Source: Desulfobacteraceae bacterium
Lineage (GTDB): Bacteria; Desulfobacterota; DSM-4660; Desulfatiglandales; HGW-15
Length of the DNA: 6,110 nucleotides
Assembly (NCBI GenBank): GCA_003819975.1
Contig: RPPU01000295.1
Coordinates: 1 to 6,110, forward strand
Direction: 5' to 3'
Shown here in pieces: positions 1 through 6,110 of the stretch. The notes under the pieces are model-generated. The model searched no databases and was not told the DNA's origin. It saw only the letters and a list, made by a program, of their open reading frames with translations. The position numbers and the translations under genes were made by a program. Every line of letters starts with the position of its first letter. Position 1 is the stretch's first letter.

Positions 1-216
1 AAACGCGATTGTGTCCCAATCCGACAACTTGCCGTAAGGAACAGGCACTGGTGAGCGGGCCAAAAGGTTCCAGGCCGTTGGTTCAATTCCCTGGCCCGCG
101 TAGAGGCGATATTCCTTAAAATCCTCAGCACTGTAAGCCGTGCCCTTGATTGCCACGACATCATTGACTTTAGCGTTGTCCAGCGGAGACAAAATCCGCG
201 CATTCGGCGGGGTCAG
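1..216 (-). repeat. Ig-like module 8 (cut by the window edge)
   Basis: Residues 1965-2036 begin LTPPNARILSPLDNAKV and contain AIKGTAYSAEDFKEYRLYA and GQGIEPTAWNLLARSPVPV, then KLSDWDT. This is the most canonical copy of the repeat. The expected closing strand (L-x-D-G-x-Y-x-L) would lie before position 1, so the gene continues out of the window on this side. Confidence 0.82.
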
Positions 217-3200
217 ATCGATCTTGAGAGTGACAGAGTTGGAAGGAACACTCTCCAAACCCGCTTTATCCACCGCTTTGACAATATAGTTATAGGTCCC
301 CTCTTTAAGGTTCTGATCCCGGTATTGGGTTTCTTTAATCAGGGTGGTGTTGATCTTTATATTGTCCCGGTAAAGATCATAACCCGCCAGATCCGGTTCA
401 TCATTGGCGGTCCAATTCAGCAAAGCATCGGCCTTGTCCTGAACTTTTCCGGATAGAACCGGAGGCGCAGGCGGCGCCGTATCTATAATAATTCCAGCCT
501 TGGTTTCCGTTTCATAACCAATCTTGTCAACAACTTTAAGGCGCAGACAATATTGGCCGTCCGGCGGTAAGGCGTTAAAAACAGCCAACACTCCCTCTTT
601 TACGCTTTTGGTTTCTTTTTTCAGCAGCGTCCACTTATCGGCAACACTGCAGTCGCCCGCACTGATTTCAAGGGTATATTCCAAAAGATTCTCGTCAAAA
701 GCCGTGCCTCGAATCTCCATAGTTTTGGTAATGTACCCGCCTTCAGCCGGTACAATAATCGCCGCGACTGGTGGGGTATTATCTATAATCACCTTGACCT
801 TGGCATCAGCTTCCCACCCGGCCTTGTCCTTAGCATACAGCATGATCGTGTATAAACCGTCAGGAACTCCACTTTGCGCGTTAACCAACCAATTGTAAGA
901 ATCGACAGGCGCAGGCAAAGTTGTTCCGCTGATCAGATCCGTCCAGGTATCGGGTTTTTCACCCCGCCCGTATCGTAAAGCCCATTGGGCCGGATTTATC
1001 TCTTCGATCTGTGCTTTCACGCTGATAACCTGCTTTTGATTCCCGAAAAGTTCGCTCTCCAACGGAGCGGCTAACGTAATTTTGGGCGGGTTTCTGTCCA
1101 CCGTGAAGTTGAATTTCTTTTCAATCACAATCCGGGCCGCATCTTCGGCCTTAACGCTCAATGTATATGGGCTGTCCGGCAGGTTCTCCAATTTCGCAAA
1201 AGAATAATCAATCCGGCTCTGCTGACCTTTATCCAACAACCAAGTCTTTCCATCTCCCTGAAGATTTAAATCATAATGGCTCAAATTCTTATCTGTCACT
1301 GAGCCCAGGAAATCAATATTCGTGTCTTTTAGAAAAGCACCTTCCGGAGGCGTCTTTAGGTCGATTATCGGCGCGGTTCTATCCAATTCGAATGTGACGG
1401 CTTCTTTTTGTTCAAGGTTGTTGTCACTTGCGAGTTTGGCGATCAATAAAAAGCTGTAAGCTCCGTCCGGCATCGAGACATTGCCGTCATCCTTTCCATC
1501 CCAATTCCAGGTATAAGATCCTCCCAAAAGCACATTGGCCGGGGAATAGGTTCGTACAATGGTTTGGCCTTGCAAAACCTGTAAAGAGACATTAAACCCT
1601 TCCGGGAACGCGGAGCTTAGCGCATAGGATACGGCTAAGGTTTCGAGTTTAGCATCGTTATTGGGAGAAAAGATTTCAGGTTCGGCTCCCAGGCTTTTGA
1701 TAAAATCGGGAACCGCGTCCAATTGCACGTCTACAATTTTATCGCTCTTATTGCCTACCGTATCTTCGGCCTTTAATTTTAAAGTATAACGACCGTTCAA
1801 ACCATAACGATTCCAGCGGCCCAGCACCGTATCGATTTTCGGTTTCTCGCCCGAACCGATCAGGATATTGAGCTCCGGCACCACCAGTTGATAAAAATCG
1901 AAATGCGGATCGTCTACCGTACCCTTGACCTCAAGCATTAATCCCGGCCTGGAATCCGGTTGCGGATAGGTAATATCGATTTGAGGCGGCGTATTGTCGA
2001 TTTCTATTGCAGCGACCGCTTCTACAAGACTGTCATCGCAGATATTCGGAATGTTTGCTCTGATTTCATATTGGCCGTCCGCTAATCTTTGTCCCTTGTC
2101 ATTTGTACCGTCCCATGCAATGGAATAAGATCCTGCTGGTTTCAACTCAGAGATAAAAAAAGATTTTACCGGCTCTGATTCGCCGATTTTAAAAATCTGC
2201 AAATTAAGTTTGCTGTCCTGACCCAGTGCAAAGGTCACCTGGGTTTCATCCAAAACCCCGTCCCTGTTCGGAGAAAAAAGAGCCGGCTCACTGATGACTT
2301 TGATATTGGGTTGAGTGGCGATCTTAGTCGAAATGATCCGGCAACTCTTATTACCGGTCCTGTCCACCGATTCCAGTTTAACCCAAAGATCGTTTACCCC
2401 GATCAGATTGGTGACATTCCAAGGAGCTGTTTTCCCATGAAAGGCTCCAACACCTTTGATAGGTGAACACTCAAGCATCAACACGCCGGTATCAAAAACC
2501 GGCCAGCACGTTTCAGCTTCACGCCATAAAGATTTTTCGCCAATCTTGTAATAAAGAGCATATCGAACCCCACTCTGATCGTCATCCGTAAGAACCTCCA
2601 CATCCAGGGTATACCAGGTTAATGAATCGTGTTTGTTGAATTTCGGGCAGACGTTCATGCCGTTTTGAGGATAGGTAATTTCGGCTGTCGGCAATACGCG
2701 GTTCACCATAACTTCCGCTGAGGCTTCCTGTTCCCTGACCGCCATTTCGTTTGAATCGGAATCATACTCCTGAAATTGGAGAACTGCTTTCACCGGATAT
2801 GCTTTTTCCGGCCATCCGGATGTATCCAGAAACGGAGCTTGCGCAAGAGGTTTCCAGCTCTCACCTTCCAGGATATGATAGGAGATTCCATTGATCTTAA
2901 TCGGTTTTGATCCTTGCGCGATATCGGGAATAAGTTCGACCTGGCCGGAAACCCCATTACACCCGGCTTCCGGGTATTTCGTTTTCAGGGAAAAACATAA
3001 GGTTGGTTCGAATGATTGGGTAGAGATCTCCTTACTGTGATATTCTTGACCGCTTACGCTCAATCCGAACATTTTGAAGAAATATTGCCCAAAAGGCTGC
3101 AGTAACGGCAAAGGATTGATTGGAAACTTGCCGGAAGGAATGGTATCGCCTTTATCGCTTTCTTTAGTCAAAAAAGCCGTCCATTCTTGGTAAGCCGGAT

Positions 3201-6110
3201 CGTTATTGCTTCGAACTTGAATCTGTAAGAGTTTCAGATCTTCAAACAGGCTAATTTCTCCTCTAAGCAAAGGTATTCCGCAAGATGAAGAACCTTTCAA
3301 TATAAACTTAGATTGGCCGATTGGGAGCGCGGGCGAGAAATATTCTTTTTCATTTGAATCCACGACCCGCAAACGGACCATTTGGATTTTCTCCAAATCG
3401 GACACCGGAATCGCCGTATTGTCCCAAACCAGTTCCACATGGCCGGAATTGTCGTTCACGGTGATTTCTGCATTCCGCCATTCTTTTTCCGAATAATACT
3501 GCAGATCGAGCCCTTCCAAAGGTTGTCGGATATTCTCAATTCCCCGGATCGCATGCCGACCCGGTTTTAGAAGCCCGGTGAGATCCTGGTCTTCCGCAGC
3601 CTTAATCGTTTTTTTGCTGAGGCGGTAAAGAATTGTTTGACTGTCCCATTCGGAAATAAAGATTTCCTGTTCCCAGTCGATCAGATCGTTACTGAGCGTG
3701 ACTTGGTTCCCGGCCGAATCGGATACCGCGATGCGGAACCGTTTATCGATCGGAAAATCGAACAGATCGTTTCTGAAAGATTCAATCTCCTTCAGAAGAA
3801 GCTGTTCTTCCGCATTCTGTTCCATTAACGGATCGGTCCCGGTTTTCAAGGAATGCCATTCCTGGGGGTTTTCTCCTTGACCGTATTCAACGATCCATTC
3901 CTTTAAATTTTTATCCCATGCCAGACCGTCCAGATTAAAACGGATATCCACAAAACTTCCATTGGAATTGAACGGTAAAAGAACGGTTTCCTCATCCAAC
4001 TTCAATGCCGTCAGAGGCGCAACCGTATCCACCTCTACTTGAAACTCAAAATTCAAAATCTTAATCTTGTAATTCCCGTCCGGTACGATTATTCCATGTT
4101 CATCCGTTCCGTCCCAAATCATGGAACCCGGTTGAGGCTCGTCATAATTTTTATCGATCGTTCGGACCAACCGGCCCTCTTCATTAAAAATGAAAAACTG
4201 CAAATGAATCGGCGCCGCGATCTGGTAAGATAGCTCCACCGTCTCTTTAATCATGTCCCCATTGGGCGAAAAGATTTTCTCGGATTGTTTCAGATCGTTT
4301 ATAAAAATGAATTGACCCCAGGAAACCCGTTTGCGGTCCCAGGCCGTGTTTCCCGCTTTATCCTGGACGATTAAGCGCACCAGGAAAATGCCTTCGGAAG
4401 GCGGTACCCAATCGACAAAAGTATTATTCACCACCATCTGGTCCGCGGGAGGCAGGATCGGCTTCCAGATGGTGGGTTTGTTAATATCCGCGTATTGCAG
4501 CGCATAACTCTCGAAATGTAAATCGGCGGCTGTCCCTTTCAGGGTGATGGAGTTTTTGTTCTTGATGACCTTGAGATCGGCAGTTAGATTGAGAAGTGAG
4601 CCGATGTTCCAGAGGTCCTCATAGCCTTTACCGTAACAAATACTATTTTCTTCCACACCCTGCCTATGAAGGATATAACGGCCGTGTGGTGAGAGCCGGG
4701 GATCAAGGCGCTCGATTATTTTTCTGGACACCGGAAAATAAGTTTTTTGACCATCTTCCACTGAAATCGCGAAAATACCGTTCTCGTCTTCCGCAAGCAA
4801 ATGCTCATTATCCTGAAACCATTGCAAAGACCCATAGTAGCTTGGATACCCGTGGCTTGAAACTTGAAAGGTTTTCTTGGTTAATTCCGATTGATCTAAA
4901 TTAACAATGTATCCATTATAATCATTAGGACCCAACTTCTCAAAGGCCTGATCGATAAATGAAAGCCGCTGCCCATTAGGCGACCAACTGGGTGATGATA
5001 AATTCGAACGACAAATTCCCGTCCATGCATCATTGCGATAAAGTGTTTTGCAATTATCCAGCTCGTCACAACGACCTATTTCTACCGTGTTACAACATGA
5101 ATCATTTTCCTCTCCTAATAAATAAGCAAAGGTTCGATTTTGTTTATCAATTTCAATTGAACGGATTTCTTCTCTATTATCAATGTCAGCGGATACTAAT
5201 AACCGATGCTGCCCATTCCCGGAAGCATCCACAAGCCATATTTGACTTTCGTATCGTACTGTGGCAATCAACTGATCTCGATTTAGAACATAAAAATCAT
5301 ATATAAAGTCCGCGGAAGAAAAAACCTCCCGAATATTACCGTCAAGATCCAGTTCGGCTATTTTCTTATCATTATCACAATATTCAATAAACCAGATACG
5401 GTCACTATCCGGAGACCATCTACAACCTCCCGTAGAAAGCTTGATTTCTATTGCCGTTGTACTGCCATCGGCTTTTATTAATGATATTTTACTCTCTGTT
5501 GCGCATGCAATATATTTGCTATCCGGGGAGAAATCTAAAGAATTAAAGCCTTCTGTCGATAAACGGACTCTATTTTCACCATACCGATCCATAATCCATA
5601 ATTCGCTCGTTTCATATACCTGCGTTTCTTTATTATATCTATAGAGTACAAAGGCAATCTTGTTTCCGTCTGCTGAAAGCGTTACGTTCCCGTAAGAATA
5701 GGAATAATTAGTTCCATTTTCACTGCACCATTCGGCCGGCACGATACGCTGGATGTCTTCGCCGTCCGGCGACATGGTGTAGATGCCTTCATTGTATCCC
5801 GGCGTGTTGGCATCGGCACTTTGAATTAAGAACACAATTCCGCTCTCGTCCTGCAGCCATTGCCACCATGATAAATCCGGCAATACGCAGGTTAGGTTGT
5901 TCTGAAACAAATACTTGGTGCCGATCGCCTCAATTAGGGACGAACGGTCGTTATCCACAACAACCGGGAGCATGGCCAATACCGTGCCGCCCGTATTGCG
6001 CACCTGGAACCGGTACTGGCCGTCCATGACTACTCTTCCTTGTTCGTCTAAACCGTCCCAAGTCACGGCATTGCCCGTCGTCTTCTTGAATTCATCGCCG
6101 CTGAATGTTC
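1..6110 (-). CDS. Internal part of a giant multidomain beta-rich surface or secreted protein (PD40 propeller, FlgD-type Ig, Ig-like and FN3 modules); both ends missing
   Basis: One minus-strand frame, with codons ending at positions divisible by 3, is open across the whole window: 2036 codons, no stop, no credible start. The translation shows family features throughout, so this is not a chance open frame. It has PD40 propeller motifs such as WSPDSDRIWF and WSPNGQRLSF, FlgD-type motifs FSPNRDG and WDGTD, DNTPP linkers, and Y-x-L-x-x-x-A-x-D-x-x-G strand ends. The continuous domain grammar from end to end argues against hidden frameshifts. No enzyme motif or membrane segment was found. The role is inferred as structural or adhesive outside the cell, with the propeller as a possible ligand-binding or interaction head. 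The full protein must exceed 2036 residues. Start, signal peptide, anchoring domain and promoter lie beyond 6110 or before 1. The coding strand and frame are very secure; the function is not. Confidence 0.96.
217..480 (-). other. Fibronectin type III-like domain
   Basis: Residues 1877-1964 have the FN3 pattern rather than the Ig-like repeat. A proline-rich start (TAPPAPPVLSG) leads to a strand with the conserved tryptophan (LLNWTANDEPDLAGYDLYRD, W1899), then GTYNYIVKAVDKAGLES near the end, then NSVTLKID. The phrase W-x-x-x-x-E-P-D-L-A-G-Y-x-L-Y-R is typical of bacterial FN3 domains in exported proteins. It is the only clear FN3 unit in the window. Confidence 0.85.
481..780 (-). repeat. Ig-like module 7
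   Basis: Residues 1777-1876 begin NTPPVAAIIVPAEGGYI, with MEIRGTAFDENLLEYTLEI in the middle. The closing strand is PPDGQYCLRLKVVDKIGYE followed by AGIIID. The central GTAxDxxxxxYxLE element is nearly textbook for this repeat. Two cysteines (C1820, C1854) could pair. Confidence 0.8.
781..1095 (-). repeat. Ig-like module 6
   Basis: Residues 1672-1776 begin RNPPKITLAAPLESEL. They contain the characteristic WALRYGRGEKPDTWTDL and close with VPDGLYTIMLYAKDKAGWEA and VKVIID. The YGRGEKPDTW element matches YGQGENPQEW of module 2 and AGQGIEPTAW of module 8, so these units belong to one repeat family despite low overall identity. Confidence 0.8.
1096..1383 (-). repeat. Ig-like module 5
   Basis: Residues 1576-1671 run from RTAPIIDLKTPPEGAFL, through IDFLGSVTDKNLSHYDLNL, to DSPYTLSVKAEDAARIVIEK and FTVD. 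This is the first of three consecutive Ig-like units with no FlgD-type module between them. The glycine usually following A-x-D-x-x is replaced (AEDAARI), a minor divergence. Confidence 0.78.
1384..1686 (-). repeat. FlgD-type Ig module 3
   Basis: Residues 1475-1575 contain FSPNND (1480-1485) and WDGKDDGNVSMPDGAYSF from 1536. The N-terminal motif is weakened, FSPNNDAKLET in place of FSPNGDGxxDET. The rest of the pattern is intact, including a hydrophobic strand before W-D-G. It ends in TFELDRTAP, the linker to the following Ig-like unit. Confidence 0.83.
1717..1995 (-). repeat. Ig-like module 4
   Basis: Residues 1372-1464 begin NTPPQIDITYPQPDS. They have LEVKGTVDDPHFDFYQLVV in the middle, matching the GTAxDxxFxxYxL signature, and close with NGRYTLKLKAEDTVGNKSDK and VDVQLD. 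A short spacer of about ten residues separates it from the next FlgD-type module. Confidence 0.8.
1996..2289 (-). repeat. FlgD-type Ig module 2 (best conserved)
   Basis: Residues 1274-1371 carry FSPNRDGVLDET from 1278 and WDGTNDKGQRLADGQYEI from 1332. This is the copy closest to the family pattern FSPNGDGxxDET...WDGxDxxGxxxxDGxY. The strand LNLQIFKIGES lies between, as expected. The module closes with AIEIDNTPP, leading straight into an Ig-like unit. Confidence 0.88.
2326..2706 (-). repeat. Ig-like module 3, cysteine-containing
   Basis: Residues 1135-1261 begin VNRVLPTAEITYPQNG, the standard linker and first strand (compare LTPPNARILSPLDNA). They continue through DDDQSGVRYALYYKIGEKSLW to the closing strand LWVKLESVDRTGNKS. 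Four cysteines (C1154, C1201, C1214, C1256) are present, more than in any other Ig-like unit here, so disulfide bracing is plausible. The module is longer than its relatives, with extra sequence between 1200 and 1240. Confidence 0.7.
2707..3654 (-). other. Divergent beta-rich region, probably three cryptic Ig-like units
   Basis: Residues 819-1134 lack the clear linkers and repeat motifs seen elsewhere, and I do not recognise a named domain. The stretch divides loosely into three segments of about 100 residues (819-928, 929-1030, 1031-1134). Each has an alternating hydrophobic pattern around a W-x-x-L/A/I segment, for example GLDLQYYSEKEWRNA, DPAYQEWTAFL and GISYHILEGESWKPL. Each ends in a strand such as MVRLRVVDSN, QYFFKMFGLSVSG or VKAVLQFQEYDSDS. 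These resemble the YxLxYGxGxxPxxW and YxLxxxAxDxxG elements of the Ig-like modules, so they are probably decayed or remote versions. The boundaries are rough. Confidence 0.45.
3655..4032 (-). repeat. Ig-like module 2
   Basis: Residues 693-818 start with VDTVAP and carry WIVEYGQGENPQEW at 738-751, a close match to the YGRGEKPDTW and AGQGIEPTAW segments in later modules. The C-terminal strand is FRIAVSDSAGN (791-801). It is about 30 residues longer than its relatives because of a charged, Glu/Gln/Leu-rich insertion around 763-780 that may form a short helix. The W-E-Q-E-I-F-I-S tail leads into the divergent middle region. Confidence 0.75.
4033..4284 (-). repeat. FlgD-type Ig module 1
   Basis: Residues 609-692 hold both hallmarks of the family: FSPNGD at 613-618 and WDGTDEHGIIVPDGNYKI from 665. 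Between them come an amphipathic strand (ETVELSYQI) and a strand of the L-x-x-x-I-F-N type. The calcium-like loop is altered: the usual FSPNGDGxxDET is FSPNGDMIKET, losing the second glycine and the final aspartate. The module ends in VEVDTVAP, the linker into the next Ig-like unit. Confidence 0.85.
4321..4596 (-). repeat. Ig-like module 1 (follows the propeller)
   Basis: Residues 505-596 match the protein's recurring Ig-like unit: LKGTAADLHFESYALQYA near 523-540, then P-T-I-W, then EGIFLVRLIVQDKAGN at the C-terminal strand. The same unit at the other window end reads IKGTAYSAEDFKEYRLYA. The usual first-strand linker (D-N-T-P-P) is absent and is replaced by an LLNLTADLKV segment directly after the propeller. 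A short linker (RKRVSWGQFIFINDL) then leads to the next FlgD-type module. Confidence 0.75.
4633..5940 (-). other. PD40/TolB-like beta-propeller domain
   Basis: Residues about 57-492 hold a series of PD40 (WD40-like, TolB-type) blade motifs. Clear ones are SADGNKIAF (145), FSPDSKYIAC (193), WSPDSDRIWF (231), WSPNGQRLSF (375) and LSPHGRYIL (472). Degenerate ones are WLQDESGIVFLI (84), VLNRDQLIATV (near 274), EIDKQNRTFAYLL (near 319) and FQDNEHLLAE (near 431). Between them run complementary strands such as IYTMSPDGEDIQRI, LWIMDRYGENRVRLS and IWLVDASGNGQHRLL, the usual pattern of reporting strand plus D-x-x-G turn. About nine blade-like units at spacings of 38-60 residues suggest one large or slightly irregular propeller. 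Such domains commonly bind proteins or carbohydrate; no ligand can be named. The region is AT-rich and has 11 cysteines, unlike the rest of the protein. Confidence 0.85.
5011..5097 (-). other. Cysteine cluster in a propeller inter-blade loop
   Basis: Residues 338-366 contain five cysteines (C338, C339, C347, C353, C366) in the segment CCNTVEIGRCDELDNC and the following GIC. It lies between the degenerate blade strand near 319 and the WSPNGQRLSF strand at 375, and makes this inter-blade stretch longer than most. In an exported protein, disulfide stapling of the loop is the simplest reading. Metal binding is possible but has no specific support. Confidence 0.5.
5953..6108 (-). other. C-terminal half of a FlgD-type Ig module (domain of the giant CDS)
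   Basis: Residues 1-52 read WDGLDEQGRVVMDGQYRF at 17-34. This is the signature second half of FlgD-type Ig domains, where W-D-G-x-D-x-x-G-x-x-x-x-D-G-x-Y forms a turn and the following strand. The first half, with the expected FSPN motif, would lie beyond 6110. The module ends in VVVDND, which matches the linkers VEVDT, IEIDN and FELDR after the other three FlgD-type modules. In those cases an Ig-like module follows at once; here the propeller follows. Confidence 0.8.

Noticed and set aside
524..898. 124-codon plus-strand ORF
   Set aside because: It lies antisense to clear Ig-like modules 6 and 7 of the giant gene. Its translation is low-complexity Ser/Leu/Ala with no domain, and no ribosome binding site stands out.
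1161..4233. Short plus-strand ORFs at 1161-1397, 3382-3570, 3637-3828, 3698-3880 and 4039-4233
   Set aside because: All are under 80 codons, antisense to well-supported modules, and lack any domain or start signal.
5082..5116. Strong Shine-Dalgarno-like AGGAGAGG followed by ATG on the minus strand
   Set aside because: The ATG at 5103-5105 is out of frame with the giant gene and hits a stop after seven codons. The motif arises from in-frame codons for Leu-Gly-Glu-Glu-Asn.
4596..5306. Plus-strand ORFs at 4596-4904 and 4992-5306
   Set aside because: Both are antisense to the propeller-coding frame, and their translations show no recognisable family. The AT-rich complement simply has open stretches here.
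5441..5644. 67-codon plus-strand ORF with hydrophobic stretches, resembling a small membrane protein
   Set aside because: It is antisense to propeller blades with clear PD40 motifs. The hydrophobicity follows from complementing Asp/Glu/Lys/Asn-rich codons.
4633..5940. Propeller as the TolB protein itself
   Set aside because: TolB is a stand-alone periplasmic protein of about 430 residues. Here the propeller is embedded in a giant chain with no tol-pal context, so only the fold similarity holds.
1..6110. CRISPR, tandem DNA repeats, tRNA, riboswitch, promoter or terminator
   Set aside because: The whole window is coding. Protein-level repeats are too diverged to give DNA repeats, and I saw no cloverleaf or hairpin-plus-T-run outside coding constraints.

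Overview
The window lies entirely inside one very large gene on the minus strand. Every codon from 6108 down to 1 stays in one reading frame with no TAA, TAG or TGA. This gives 2036 consecutive codons with neither the true start (beyond 6110) nor the stop (before 1). I checked this codon by codon. No second gene, RNA gene, mobile element, CRISPR array, promoter or terminator is supported. The short plus-strand ORFs are antisense shadows.

Residues below are counted from the codon at 6106-6108. The protein is a string of beta-rich extracellular-type modules. In order they are: the end of a FlgD-type Ig module (1-52); a PD40/TolB-like beta-propeller (about 57-492); an Ig-like module (505-596); a FlgD-type module (609-692); an Ig-like module (693-818); a divergent beta-rich stretch of perhaps three cryptic modules (819-1134); an Ig-like module (1135-1261); FlgD-type (1274-1371); Ig-like (1372-1464); FlgD-type (1475-1575); three Ig-like modules (1576-1876); a fibronectin type III-like module (1877-1964); and an Ig-like module cut by the window edge (1965-2036). 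Most joints carry a D-x-[TN]-[PA]-P linker. The Ig-like modules end in a recurring Y-x-L-x-x-x-A-x-D-x-x-G motif.

No catalytic domain, transmembrane segment, signal peptide or sorting signal is visible here, and none would be expected in the middle of such a chain. By analogy with similar architectures, I infer a secreted or cell-surface protein acting as an adhesin, stalk or matrix component, with the propeller as a likely binding head. Substrate and partner cannot be read from the sequence.

The organism is a bacterium using the standard code, because TGA never appears in frame. GC is near 50% in most counted stretches and lower across the propeller. Giant Ig/FlgD/PD40 proteins of this sort are typical of environmental Gram-negative lineages (Desulfobacterota-like, Omnitrophota, Planctomycetes and similar). 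This is a weak inference and I cannot place it further.

The most notable point is the propeller. It is AT-richer (about 38% GC over 4861-5700, against about 53% and 48% on its two sides by hand count), cysteine-rich, and sits at a linker that elsewhere joins a FlgD-type module directly to an Ig-like module. This fits a domain inserted into, or evolving separately within, a repeat scaffold.
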